Part shown: piece after piece, positions 16,547 to 24,580 of the stretch
Position numbering within the stretch: position 1 is the first letter of the stretch
Layout: the number at the start of each line of letters is the position of its first letter
NCBI RefSeq assembly: GCF_001905125.1
Contig: NZ_LWLE01000003.1
Location: forward strand, 1 to 64,000
Direction: 5' to 3'
DNA: 64,000 bases
Source: Streptomyces sp. TSRI0281
GTDB lineage: Bacteria > Actinomycetota > Actinomycetes > Streptomycetales > Streptomycetaceae
Notes under the pieces: generated by a model
Seen by the model: the letters and a program-made list of their open reading frames with translations, nothing else
What the model was told of the DNA's origin: nothing
Databases searched by the model: none
Translations under genes and position numbers: made by a program

Positions 16547-17099
16547 GGGTCCCTTTCCGAGGTGGGAGTTGGGCGTCGTACGATGGCCGGTCTTCGGCCC
16601 TGGACGGTTGCGCTGGCCGGGACTCGGTCAGGGCCTTCGTGGGTGAGGGGCGACCGGGGAAGAGTGCTGCATGGACCACGTCATTGATCTCGATTTGGTC
16701 GCTGCCGAGATCGCCGCGCGTCTTGGCCGCCATCGGCATGAAGCGCGATGCCGGTCCGAGGGACCTGGGCACGGCTTGTTGCACACGCGGCGGGGACCGA
16801 CTGCGTTGGCTGCTGGTCCCCGCTGGCTTTGTCCCGCCCTCGGAGCTCTGAGGCGTGAGCTCGGGGGCCGACCGTATGGCGTAGAGGGTCCGCACTGACC
16901 TGCGGTTTCCCTGCCTCTTCGGGGACCGGTCCCCGAAGAGGCAGGGAACAAGAAGAAGCTTGGTGGGGACCGGTCCCCACTGAGTCGGGGACCGGTCCCC
17001 GACTGCCCGTCAGGGGGACCGTCCCCAGGGGACCGAGCTGTGCGGGGACCGGTCCCCACTGTCCCCGCACCTCGCGGACCGGCCGAGGTGGCGAGGGCG
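16547..17099. other. Long non-coding region upstream of mobC, oriT candidate
   Basis: 553 bp between mobC and the winged-helix gene. Overlapping frames exist on both strands (for example a plus-strand ATG at 16671 after GGGGAAGAG, MDHVIDLDLVAAEIAARLG), but none stays gene-like to its end. The right third is filled with GGGGACCGGTCCCC palindromes. The position directly upstream of mobC and the relaxase gene is where oriT usually lies. Confidence 0.5.
16907..17057. repeat. Array of GGGGACCGGTCCCC palindromes, one within a 42-bp perfect palindrome
   Basis: Four perfect copies of the 14-bp core are centred at about 16927, 16971, 16993 and 17050. The first is extended to a perfect 42-bp palindrome (16907-16948), the second to 18 bp and the third to 22 bp. 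A degenerate copy and half-sites lie at about 17013-17036. Centre spacings are 44, 22 and 57 bp. No coding explanation fits. Confidence 0.85.
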
Positions 17100-17924
17100 C
17101 TACACCGTCGGGACCGGTTCATCGAGGGCTGCCAGCAGAGCTGCCAGGTGCACCTCCGACCGGGTCATTTTGGGGCTCGCTGACCCGCCACTGGGGCTGG
17201 CGGCTGAGTGGGGCGCTACTGGGGCGGGGCTCCGCTCGCGAGTGATCCACGCTCGCCAGTCGGAACCCCACGCGGCACCCGAGCGTGGAGATGCGCCGGC
17301 CCGGAAGGCCCGCCACTTGTCGTCCGCCACTCGTACGCCCTCCTCGCCAAGGCGGGTGAGGTGCCCCTCGCTCCGCAGCCAGGAGTCGCTGCCCGCGTCG
17401 ATCTGCCATTGAGAGGCGGGGATGGGTGCACTGCTGCTGTACCTACTGGTTCCTATTGGTTCACTTCTGTTCTGGGGGTCGGATTCTATTCTCCCGAGGT
17501 ATCGGAATTCGGCACCCTCCGGGGTTGGATTCTGTACCCCGGGGCCGGATTCCGGCCCGTCCGAATTGCTGCTGGAGGTATCGGATTCCGGTACCTCGGG
17601 GGTTGGAATCAGGCCCTCCTGATGGGTCGGATTTCGAACGCCCTCGGTAATGAAACGGGCGGCTTCGGGGAGGCGGTAATACGTTTCCCCGCGAGGCCCT
17701 TTGCGTGCGTCGAGGCGGACTATCTCGCCGCTGGCGACCAGTTTGTCCAGCGCGTCTCGGACGGCGCTGCGCGACGCGTTCGCGCAGCGCATCAGGGCCG
17801 GGACGGAGGCGTAAGCCGTGCAGGTGCGGTCGATGCAGCGATCGGCGATCAAGGTGAGGACCATGCGGGCAGTGCCTTTGCTGAGGCTGTGGTCCCATAC
17901 CCAGACGCGGGCATCGTGGCTCAT
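17100..17924 (-). CDS. Winged-helix DNA-binding protein of the mobile element
   Basis: 274 residues from ATG 17924, 10 bp after GAGGAG. The first ~95 residues look like a winged helix (ARMVLTLIADRCIDRTCTAYASVPAL, SRSAVRDALDKLVASGEIVRLD) of the kind seen in replication-associated or regulatory plasmid proteins. The middle is low-complexity Ser/Pro/Glu, and the C-terminus (DSWLRSEGHLTRLGEEGVRVAD) looks like a second small helical domain. It is next to the palindrome array, which it may bind. No replication-initiator catalytic motif is seen. Confidence 0.7.
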   Translation of the reverse strand: MSHDARVWVWDHSLSKGTARMVLTLIADRCIDRTCTAYASVPALMRCANASRSAVRDALDKLVASGEIVRLDARKGPRGETYYRLPEAARFITEGVRNPTHQEGLIPTPEVPESDTSSSNSDGPESGPGVQNPTPEGAEFRYLGRIESDPQNRSEPIGTSRYSSSAPIPASQWQIDAGSDSWLRSEGHLTRLGEEGVRVADDKWRAFRAGASPRSGAAWGSDWRAWITRERSPAPVAPHSAASPSGGSASPKMTRSEVHLAALLAALDEPVPTV

Positions 17925-18539
17925 GGTTCGGCGGCTCCTCGAAGCAGGGGGTGGTGGCGGTGGCCGCGAATCGCCGCGACGGCGGTGCTGCCGTCGGACG
18001 GAGCTGGCGCACCGAAGACCGATCCGGGCGGCCTTCATTTCAGCGACTGGACCAAGAAGGAAGCCACATCACCTCGCGTAAGTCCAGGGTTACTTCGCAC
18101 AAAGCGAGCAGCTGACGGCGAACGTCGGCTGAACGCGGTCCAAAAACGATAGACCCGAATCGGCCGTTCACCAAGAAGTTCATGCCGATGGCGCCCGTGA
18201 CCGAGTCGCCTTTGGCTTCAGATCGGCAAAATTTGGGCCGGATCCCCAACTCCGATACTGCCGAAATCTGCTGGGAGTCGAGGCAACATAGACGCACATC
18301 GCCGGTTAACCAAACCGGCGATGCAGAGGTATCACTTGCGGGATGCCGAAATAGTCCCAGCGGGGGCGGCGCGATAGCTCGCAGCGGTTGCGATGCCCGT
18401 ACGTCTGCCTCAGTGGGCGTGCCCCTCGCATGGGCGCATCGGTTGTTGACCCGCCGCCTCGTAGAAGGAACACCCTTGCCCCGACCCTCAGTGATCACCA
18501 CCCCATGGCCCGCCGACACGTGGGAGGAGGCGGCCTCGA
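17925..18539. other. Non-coding region between the winged-helix gene and xis
   Basis: 615 bp. A weak minus-strand frame ends at 18040 (tail MNFLVNGRFGSIVFGPRSAD) but lacks a ribosome site and is not called. A perfect 11-bp-stem hairpin lies at 18297-18323. The region likely holds the divergent promoters for the winged-helix gene and for xis-int. Confidence 0.45.
18297..18323. promoter_or_regulatory. Inverted repeat upstream of xis-int
   Basis: Perfect arms CATCGCCGGTT / AACCGGCGATG with a 5-nt spacer AACCA. Mid-intergenic and not at a gene end, so it is more like an operator than a terminator. Confidence 0.4.
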
Positions 18540-18752
18540 ATGGCTGACCGCCTTCTCGGTGTGGCCGAGGCAGCCGAACGTCTCGGTGTCGGTGAGTGAT
18601 TCATCCGTCGCCTCGTTTCCGAGCGCCGTATCCGATACGTCAAGGTCGGCAAGCACGTCCGCATCTCCCACACCGCGCTGGACGCTTACATAGAGGCGCG
18701 CACGGTCGAGCCGGTCCGTACTCGCCGCTCCGGATTCAGGGCTGCGGCCTGA
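18540..18752 (+). pseudogene. Excisionase (Xis, MerR/helix-turn-helix type) with in-frame stop
   Basis: From ATG 18540 the frame reads MADRLLGVAEAAERLGVGE, then TGA at 18597-18599, then FIRRLVSERRIRYVKVGKH and so on to a natural stop at 18750. The rest is a complete ~70-residue Xis, in which the motif is normally G-E-R-F-I-R-R-L; CGA to TGA explains the stop. The natural stop overlaps the ATG of the integrase (TGATG), the usual coupling of actinobacterial xis-int pairs. A 19-residue peptide cannot bind attachment-site DNA, so excision is probably lost. Confidence 0.85.
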
Positions 18753-19962
18753 TGGGCCGTCCGCGCCAGAAGGCTCCGCGCCGCACATTCGGCGCGATAC
18801 GACAACTGCCCTCGGGGCGCTATCAGGCCCGCTACCCCAGTACGGCCGATGCCACCCTGCGGCCCGCGCCGGAAACCTTCGAGACCAGGCGCGATGCAGA
18901 GGCGTTCCTCGTCCAGGTCCAAGCGGACCAGATGCGGGACGACTGGGTCGACCCGACCGCCGGCGAGGTCTTGTTCGCCGACTACACCACGCGCTGGATC
19001 GCTGAACGCGGCCTCGCCCCGACCACTGCTGAGTTGTACCGCCGGTTGTTCCGGCTCCACCTGGAGCCGACGTTCGGCGAGATGAACGTCAACATGATCA
19101 GCCCCGCTCGGGTCAGAGCCTGGCGGGCGGAGCGGATGTCCGCCACCGGTGCCACCACGGTGGCCAAGTCGTACCGGCTCCTCAAGGCCGTGATGGAGAC
19201 CGCAGTCGAGGACGACATGCTGCGCAAGAACCCCTGCCGTATCCGTGGGGCAGGTCGCGAGGACGCCGACGAGCGGCCGGTGGCGACGGTCGAGCAGGTC
19301 TTCGCCGCGGCGGAGGTGATCGGTCTGCGCTGGCGCCTCATGGTTCTGCTCGGTGCCTTCGCCTCGATGCGGCCCGAGGAACTCGCCGAGCTCCGGCGGC
19401 GGGACGTGGACCTCGACGCCGGCACGCTCTGGGTTCGCCGTGCCGCACCGGAGCTCAACACAGGTCACCGCGTGGTCGGCGCTCCCAAGTCCAGGGCGGG
19501 CCGACGAGAGATCGTGCTGCCGTCATTCCTCCACGAGGACGTCCGTCGGCACCTGGAGTGGTTCGCCCAGCCGGGTCCGGACGGGCTCGTCTTCGTCGGC
19601 GAGAGGGGGGGGCGGTACTGCGCGGCACCACGTTCGGCCGCAAGTGGCGCAGGGCCCGGGACAAGGTGGGGCTGCCCGAAGGCTTCCGCTTCTACGACCT
19701 ACGGCACACGGGCAACACGCTGGCGGCCGACACCGGTGCCAAGCTCAAGGACCTCATGGTCCGAGCCGGCCAGTCATCCGAGCGCGCGCAACTGATCTAT
19801 CAGCACTCCACCAAGGAGCATCAGCGCAGGCTCGCCGCCAACATCGATCTCGACGTGCGCCGCCAACAGTCGGCTGCAGCCTCGGGGCGTGGTGGGGCGA
19901 CCATTCACCCGCTGGTGGCACGTCCGCCCGGACCCTCCGCCCCACGGGCTGCGCGGCGTTGA
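18752..19962 (+). pseudogene. Tyrosine site-specific integrase, frameshifted
   Basis: The first frame gives an N-terminal DNA-binding region and the start of the catalytic domain (LLGAFASMRPEELAELRRRDVDL, catalytic Arg) up to DGLVFVGERGG at about 19604. After a run of eight Gs (19605-19612) the real continuation is in another frame: VLRGTTFGRKWRRARDKVGL, then FRFYDLRHTGNTLAA (His/Arg box) and AQLIYQHST (catalytic Tyr), ending at 19962. Nine or six Gs would restore one ~400-residue protein. The displaced frame lacks the catalytic Tyr. The gene lies just inside the tRNA-Gly attachment site. Confidence 0.88.
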
Positions 19963-20147
19963 TCGCGCAGGAGCAGACAGTCCGCACTGTGCGTGTGACG
20001 CAGGCCACTTGGGAGGGATCTCGCGATGCGGGACCCGGTAGTGGAGCGTTCGCCCTCAGGGGTGACGAATCCACTATTGATGCAGATGGGAAGGGTCGTT
20101 ATGGCACGCGAATGGCACGAGCCCTAAGAATGGTCTAGGCAACAAAC

Positions 20148-20174
20148 AAGGCCCTGGTCTCCGACCAGGGCCTT
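20148..20174 (-). terminator. Hairpin 3' of tRNA-Gly
   Basis: Stem AAGGCCCTGGTC / GACCAGGGCCTT with loop TCC, directly downstream of the tRNA on the minus strand. Same stem as at 2474-2500. Confidence 0.75.
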
Positions 20175-20182
20175 CATCATGG

Positions 20183-20253
20183 AGCGGGTGACGAGAATCG
20201 AACTCGCGCTCTGAGCTTGGGAAGCTCATGTTCTACCATTAAACTACACCCGC
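20183..20253 (-). tRNA. tRNA-Gly(CCC)
   Basis: 71-nt cloverleaf: acceptor GCGGGTG/CACCCGC, D-arm with TAGTTTAATGGTAGAAC, anticodon stem TGAGC/GCTCA with loop TTCCCAA (anticodon CCC), T-arm GCGAG-TTCGATT-CTCGT, discriminator U. CCA is not encoded. The 3' end faces the integrase gene, so this is the attachment site restored by the element. Confidence 0.93.
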
Positions 20254-20486
20254 GAAGCTCGCCGATCATCGGCGGTGCATCGTCGCACACTGTACCCCAT
20301 GGCAGGCCCCCGGCGTATTCGTCGCGGGGTCCGGTCGTCGTTCCGGGGGGCGGGAGGGGTGGATGCGGTTGTGAGGGGCGGGAGTTGGGGGCGTAGCGTG
20401 GGTTGTCGGAGTGCCGCGTGGAGCGGCGTCCTGTTCATCCCCTAATGTGGCGTTCTCGTCCAAGGCTTGGTTGGGGAAGGGACTTG

Positions 20487-20660
20487 ATGGAGTCGATGGA
20501 GCGCACCGTCGTCCGCTGTGCCGAAGGGCACGTTTTTGCTACCTCGTCGTTCCCGATGCAGCAGCTCGGGGCCGGCCGGATCGGTCCGGGGCGGCTTATT
20601 CGGTGTCCGCGTTGTGCCCGGTTGCGGCATGCGGTGCCCGTGGTGTTCGAGGAGCGGTAG
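20487..20660 (+). CDS. Small zinc-ribbon-like conserved protein
   Basis: 57 residues. ATG at 20487 follows GGAAGGGA. Cys residues are arranged as VRCAEGHVF near the N-terminus and [10 protein letters not shown] near the C-terminus, a minimal zinc-ribbon pattern (C...H...CxxC). It lies upstream of dcd on the same strand with a 127-bp gap. Function unknown; similar short proteins accompany dcd in Streptomyces as far as I recall. Confidence 0.65.
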   Translation: MESMERTVVRCAEGHVFATSSFPMQQLGAGRIGPGRLIRCPRCARLRHAVPVVFEER

Positions 20661-20787
20661 GTACGGGGCCGAGGGGCGGCGTCCGCAGGTTCGCGGGGGG
20701 CGTCGAGGGGTCCGGGCAGTGGTGGAGGCAGGCGCGCGGGAGCGGTCCGGTTGGGGCGGGCTCGCGCGTTCTGCGTATCCTCGGGAC

Positions 20788-21363
20788 GTGCTTCTCTCAG
20801 ATAAGGACATCCGGGCCGAGATCGACGCCGGGCGGGTCCGCATTGATCCGTTCGACCCGTCGATGGTGCAGCCATCGAGCATCGACGTGCGGCTGGACCG
20901 CTACTTCCGGGTGTTCGAGAACCACCGCTATCCGCATATCGACCCAGCCGTCGAGCAGGTCGACCTGACCCGCACGGTCGAGCCGGAAGGGGATGAGGCG
21001 TTCATCCTGCACCCCGGTGAATTCGTGCTCGCCTCGACGTACGAGGTCATCTCGCTGCCCGACTATCTCGCGTCGCGGCTGGAGGGGAAGAGTTCGCTGG
21101 GGCGCCTCGGGCTCGTGACGCATTCGACGGCCGGGTTCATCGATCCGGGGTTCTCGGGGCATGTGACCCTGGAGCTGTCGAATCTCGCGACGCTGCCCAT
21201 CAAGCTGTGGCCGGGAATGAAGATCGGGCAGCTGTGCATGTTCCGGTTGAGCTCGCCCTCCGAATTCCCGTACGGCTCCGAGCGGTACGGATCGCGTTAC
21301 CAGGGTCAGCGCGGGCCGACCGCCTCCCGGTCGTACATGAACTTCCATCGGACTCAGGTGTGA
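20788..21363 (+). CDS. dcd: dCTP deaminase
   Basis: 191 residues. It starts [23 protein letters not shown], and continues with the Dcd/dUTPase trimer motifs [51 protein letters not shown] and the C-terminal lid [13 protein letters not shown]. It deaminates dCTP to dUTP for thymidylate synthesis. No Shine-Dalgarno precedes the GTG. A TATCCT box lies only ~7 bp upstream with a TTGGGG about 18 bp before it, so the mRNA may be leaderless. The length is normal for the family. The phosphoribosyltransferase gene follows after 10 bp. Confidence 0.96.
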   Translation: MLLSDKDIRAEIDAGRVRIDPFDPSMVQPSSIDVRLDRYFRVFENHRYPHIDPAVEQVDLTRTVEPEGDEAFILHPGEFVLASTYEVISLPDYLASRLEGKSSLGRLGLVTHSTAGFIDPGFSGHVTLELSNLATLPIKLWPGMKIGQLCMFRLSSPSEFPYGSERYGSRYQGQRGPTASRSYMNFHRTQV

Positions 21364-21373
21364 GGGCGGATCG

Positions 21374-21871
21374 ATGAGCGGGGCACGCGAGAACCTGACG
21401 TACGAGGGCTTCGGGCTCGCTGTGCGGGAGCTGGCCCAGGCGGTGGCCGACGACGGGTACGAGCCCGATGTGGTGCTCAGCATCGCCCGGGGCGGGGTGT
21501 TCGTCGCGGGCGGGCTCGCGTACGCGCTGGACTGCAAGAACATCCACCTCGTGAACGTGGAGTTCTACACCGGGATCGGCACCACGCTGGAAATGCCCGT
21601 CATGCTGGCGCCCGTTCCGAATGCCATCGATTTCTCGGACAAGAAGGTCCTGATCGCCGACGACGTCGCCGATACGGGCAAGACCCTGAAGCTGGTCCGG
21701 GACTTCTGTATCGACCATGTCGCGGAGGTACGCAGCGCGGTCATCTACGAGAAGTCGCACTCACTCGTGAAATGCGAGTACGTGTGGAAGAAGACCGATC
21801 AGTGGATCAACTTCCCGTGGAGTGTGGAGAAGCCCGTCGTACGCCGTGAGGGGCAGGTCCTCGACGCCTGA
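21374..21871 (+). CDS. Phosphoribosyltransferase
   Basis: 165 residues with the type I PRTase fold: DVVLSIARGGVFVAG (pyrophosphate loop) and the PRPP-binding motif KVLIADDVADTGKTLKL, here DDVADTGKT. The C-terminus (WKKTDQWINFPWS) resembles the xanthine/hypoxanthine-type salvage enzymes found next to dcd. The exact base cannot be assigned. It is 10 bp after dcd, so probably co-transcribed, and is followed by a strong terminator. Confidence 0.85.
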   Translation: MSGARENLTYEGFGLAVRELAQAVADDGYEPDVVLSIARGGVFVAGGLAYALDCKNIHLVNVEFYTGIGTTLEMPVMLAPVPNAIDFSDKKVLIADDVADTGKTLKLVRDFCIDHVAEVRSAVIYEKSHSLVKCEYVWKKTDQWINFPWSVEKPVVRREGQVLDA

Positions 21872-21887
21872 GAAGGCGTGAGTACGG

Positions 21888-21932
21888 CGAAGGGCCCCTG
21901 GAGCAACCACATGGTGCTCCAGGGGCCCTTCG
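21888..21932. terminator. Bidirectional terminator between convergent genes
   Basis: Perfect 18-bp stem beginning CGAAGGGCCCCTGGAGCA, 9-nt loop. It lies between the phosphoribosyltransferase gene and the minus-strand Yip1 gene. Confidence 0.85.
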
Positions 21933-21936
21933 TCCG

Positions 21937-22893
21937 TCAGATCGTGCCCAGCTTGATGATCGACAGCAGGGCGATCAGCTGGATCGCCGAGGCGCCCAGC
22001 GCCTTCGGCCACGGCAGGTCGTGCGACTTGCTCACCATCGACGTGAACAGCGCTCCGGCCGCCAGCCAGGTGACCCAGCCGATCACCTGGACCAGGGAGT
22101 TCTCGCCGCCCAGGAAGAGCGCGAAGAGCAGGCGCGGGGCGTCCGTGATCGACATGATCAGCATCGAGAGGCCCACGGTCGGCTGCCAGGAGCCGGTGCC
22201 GCCGAGCTGGCGGGCCAGGGTGTGGGTGACCGCGCCGAGGACCAGGCCGCCGATGACGAAGCCGATGCCCGTGATGACGACGTACGGGACGGCCGTGGAG
22301 ATCGTCGCGTTGATCGCCTCGTCGCGCGCCTGGTCGAAGCCGAAGAGCGCGAGCAGCCCGTACAGGAACGTGACGATGAGCGCCGGGCCCCAGACGGGGT
22401 AGTCGCGCATCTGCCAGAACGTCGGGCCCGGGCGCAGCACCATGCCGGTGAGCAGGTCCTTCCAGGGCAGGCGTGGGCCTGCGGGCTGGGCGGGGGCCTG
22501 GCCGGCGCGGTAGGTCTCGCCGCCGCCGTACGGGTCCTCGTCGACTCTGAACGCCTGGGTGTGACCCGGGCTGTTGGCGTACGGGTCGTGGTGCGGGGGT
22601 TCCTGGTACGGGTCGCCGAAGTACTCGGGCTCCCCGTGTCCGTGGGCGCCGTTGCCGCCCTGCTGTCCGTTGCCGCCGTGTCCGCCGCCGTGCCCGTTGC
22701 CGTAGCCGCCGTTGTACGGGGCGCCCTGGGGCGCGCCGTACGGCGGTGCGCCGTTGCCTCCTGCCGGGGGCCACGACTGCCCGCCGTACGGCGGCTGTGG
22801 TGCTTGGCCTCCGTACGGCTGCTGCTGCGGGTGCTGCTGCGGTTGTCGCGGGGTGCGGTTGTCCCGGCCGCGTCCGATCCTGAATCCAGCCAC
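21937..22893 (-). CDS. Yip1-domain membrane protein with Gly/Pro-rich N-terminus
   Basis: The GTG at 22893 (VAGFRIGRGRDN) is favoured over an ATG at 22974 because the extra 27 residues look non-coding; this gives 318 residues. The first ~150 residues are disordered, rich in Gly, Pro, Gln, His and Tyr (PPYGGQ, GNGHGGG). The C-terminal ~170 residues have about five TM segments with the Yip1 layout (LLTGMVLRPGPTFWQMRDYP, ALIVTFLYGLLALFG, VITGIGFVIGGLVLGAVTH, LLFALFLGG, IQLIALLSIIKLG). A membrane role is clear; the exact function is unknown. Confidence 0.8.
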   Translation of the reverse strand: MAGFRIGRGRDNRTPRQPQQHPQQQPYGGQAPQPPYGGQSWPPAGGNGAPPYGAPQGAPYNGGYGNGHGGGHGGNGQQGGNGAHGHGEPEYFGDPYQEPPHHDPYANSPGHTQAFRVDEDPYGGGETYRAGQAPAQPAGPRLPWKDLLTGMVLRPGPTFWQMRDYPVWGPALIVTFLYGLLALFGFDQARDEAINATISTAVPYVVITGIGFVIGGLVLGAVTHTLARQLGGTGSWQPTVGLSMLIMSITDAPRLLFALFLGGENSLVQVIGWVTWLAAGALFTSMVSKSHDLPWPKALGASAIQLIALLSIIKLGTI

Positions 22894-23057
22894 GGAATCG
22901 AACGTACCTGGTCCGTGCGGGTGTCGTGAGAGGGCCGGGGGAACCGGCGCCCCATTGCTGCCGAGCTGTGACATCCCCTAGGGGGACCCTGGGGGGGTTG
23001 GGCGGGGGGTGGCCGGGGGGTGACCGAGGGACGGGCGACGCGGTGGCGGGACCGGTG

Positions 23058-23167
23058 GCAGAGCCTCTCAAGGGCGGAAGCAGAACCTCTCAAGGGCGGA
23101 AGCAGAACCTCTCAAGCGCGGAAGCAGAGCCGCTCAGGGGAGGAAGCAGAGCCGCTCAGGGGAGGAA
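23058..23167. repeat. Five tandem 22-bp repeats
   Basis: Consensus GCAGARCCTCTCAAGGGCGG plus AA, five copies without gaps; the last two differ at the same positions (GCCGCTCAGGGGAGG). The fifth copy overlaps the 3' end of the FG-GAP gene. No spacers, so not CRISPR. Confidence 0.9.
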
Positions 23168-24274
23168 CAGGGCCGTGCTGAACGTGATCAGGGGGCGGCC
23201 GGGTGTCCTCGCAGGGAAGAGCGCGATCAGGTCCTGCCGCTCGCCCCGGTGGGTACGGACCACGGTGTCCGCCTTCTTGTCGCCGTCGAAGTCGGCCCGC
23301 GCCAGGAGCGTGGTCCCGGTCCCGGTCCCGGCGGCGGTGGTGCGGAGAGGGGCCTTCGGGACCTCCGCGGCCTTGAAGCGATACGTGCCGCCCGGCCGGG
23401 TCGGGCCCTGCGGGGTGCCGAGCAGCAGGGTGGCCTTCGCGGCCGCGCCGGCGGTGTGCGGGCGGGTGGCGTGGACCAGGTCGTCGTAGCCGTCGCCGTT
23501 CGTGTCGGCCTTCGGTTCGGGGGCGTAGAGGTACGGGCCGCCGCCCGGGAGCGACTCGGCGGCGCGCGGGGCTCCGGCGCGGGTGAAGGGGCCGCGCAGG
23601 AAACTGACCCTGCCCCCGCCGGCCGTGACGGCGAGGTCGGTGCGCCCGTCGCCGTCGAAGTCGCCGCAGACCGGCTGCTGGGGCCAGTCGTTGCCGAAGC
23701 GGGCCTTCTGCGGGATGCGCAGGGTGACCGCCTTGCCGGTCAGGCCGGACGGGGAGCCGAAGAGGATCTGGAGGGGTACGGGCGGGGCGCCGATGCCGTT
23801 GTACGGGGGGTCGGTGGAGACGATCAGGTCCGTGAAGCCGTCCCGGTCGAGGTCGCAGGCCGTCTCGGCGTCGAACGCCGCGGGGAGCGTGTCCCCGGAC
23901 TTGGCCGCGTTGGCGTGGGCGCTCAGCAGTTGGCGGGCGGCCGGGTCCAGGCCGCGGGCCTCGGAGCCGTACACGACGCCGATGCCCGCGTCGTCCCCGT
24001 GGCTGTCCTCGGGCGCCTTCACCAGGTCGTCGATGACCAGGTCCCGCAGGCCGTCCCCGTTGAAGTCGTCCGGGGTGCGGCTGCCCTCGCCGCGCGGGAC
24101 CGAGGCGCCGGGCGGGGTGTCGCCGTTCTTGCCGGGGGCGGCGGACGGGGAGTGGGCGGCGGAGGGACTTCCGCAGGCGGTGAGCACCACGAGCAGCGTG
24201 GCGCAGCCCGCCGCGAGCGCGGCCGCGGTCCTGGCGCCCACCGTTGCCGTCGGCTGCGTGATGCGTCTGCGCAC
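23156..24274 (-). CDS. FG-GAP repeat lipoprotein (integrin-alpha-like propeller)
   Basis: 372 residues from GTG 24274, preceded by GAGGA. The signal peptide ends in a lipobox (LLVVLTACG), so it is membrane-anchored outside the cell. Five Ca2+-binding FG-GAP loops follow: DFNGDGLRD, DLDRDGFTD, DFDGDGRTD, DTNGDGYDD and DFDGDKKAD, a beta-propeller like integrin alpha chains. The likely role is surface binding or scaffolding. It is followed by the 22-bp tandem repeats, and its last codons lie within them. Confidence 0.88.
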   Translation of the reverse strand: MRRRITQPTATVGARTAAALAAGCATLLVVLTACGSPSAAHSPSAAPGKNGDTPPGASVPRGEGSRTPDDFNGDGLRDLVIDDLVKAPEDSHGDDAGIGVVYGSEARGLDPAARQLLSAHANAAKSGDTLPAAFDAETACDLDRDGFTDLIVSTDPPYNGIGAPPVPLQILFGSPSGLTGKAVTLRIPQKARFGNDWPQQPVCGDFDGDGRTDLAVTAGGGRVSFLRGPFTRAGAPRAAESLPGGGPYLYAPEPKADTNGDGYDDLVHATRPHTAGAAAKATLLLGTPQGPTRPGGTYRFKAAEVPKAPLRTTAAGTGTGTTLLARADFDGDKKADTVVRTHRGERQDLIALFPARTPGRPLITFSTALFLP

Positions 24275-24361
24275 GGGGTCCTCATCCGTCGAAATCCGTG
24301 GTCGGTCGTGGTCGGCCGTGGTCGGTCGGTCGCCCGCGTGACCGGACGTCTCCGGTCCGCC

Positions 24362-24418
24362 GCCCGTGGCCGGGACGTACGCCCGTGGCCTGGACGTACG
24401 CCGGTGGCCGGGACGTAC
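24362..24418. repeat. Three tandem 19-bp repeats
   Basis: Unit GCCCGTGGCCGGGACGTAC, three copies with one or two differences each, in the presumed promoter region of the FG-GAP lipoprotein gene. Confidence 0.85.
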
Positions 24419-24522
24419 GTGAACCGTCGTCCGTCGTCCGTCATGCGTGCGCGCCACATGATGCTGCAGTTCGCCCCGCCACGTACATGTCCCGGCCCAC
24501 ATGCGACCGTGCTCACACGCAG

Positions 24523-24561
24523 AAGCGGCCGGTCCTGCCCCCGAGGCAGGTCCGGCCGCTT
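24523..24561 (-). terminator. Terminator of the Fe-S oxidoreductase gene
   Basis: 17-bp stem AAGCGGCCGGTCCTGCC with one mismatch to the 3' arm and a 5-nt loop, just after the stop of the Fe-S gene. Confidence 0.8.
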
Positions 24562-24580
24562 GCGGCGTCGTACGGATCGG

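Larger units (their letters stand above)
2466..20253. mobile_element. Candidate integrative mobilizable element in tRNA-Gly(CCC), probably fixed
   Basis: The right edge is a complete tRNA-Gly with a tyrosine integrase just inside it. The left edge at 2509-2550 is the 3' half of a tRNA-Gly-like gene. Both are followed by nearly the same hairpin, sharing the exact 20-mer CAACAAACAAGGCCCTGGTC at 2466 and 20140. Inside are xis, int, a relaxase, MobC, a possible transfer-origin region, an ImmA/IrrE-type regulator and defence-like cargo. No FtsK/TraB-type translocase or replication initiator of the pSAM2 type is visible, so mobilization by another element is more likely than self-transfer. The tRNA 3' halves are similar but not identical, so the left boundary is less certain than the right. 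Confidence 0.65.
24275..24580. other. Intergenic region with 19-bp tandem repeats and a terminator
   Basis: 306 bp upstream of the FG-GAP gene and downstream of the Fe-S oxidoreductase gene. It holds GGTCGTGGTCGGCCG-type repeats (24298-24335), three 19-bp repeats (24362-24418) and the terminator at 24523-24561. No gene is seen. Confidence 0.55.

Noticed and set aside
16353-16898. Genes on either strand upstream of mobC
   Set aside because: Both strands have partial gene-like stretches, but codon use drifts and no product is recognisable; treated as the oriT candidate region.
18040-18519. Coding gene on the minus strand
   Set aside because: No ribosome site or recognised motif; the tail overlaps the upstream part of the winged-helix gene. 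Left as non-coding.
23058-23167. CRISPR array
   Set aside because: The 22-bp units are contiguous; there are no unique spacers and no cas genes in the window.
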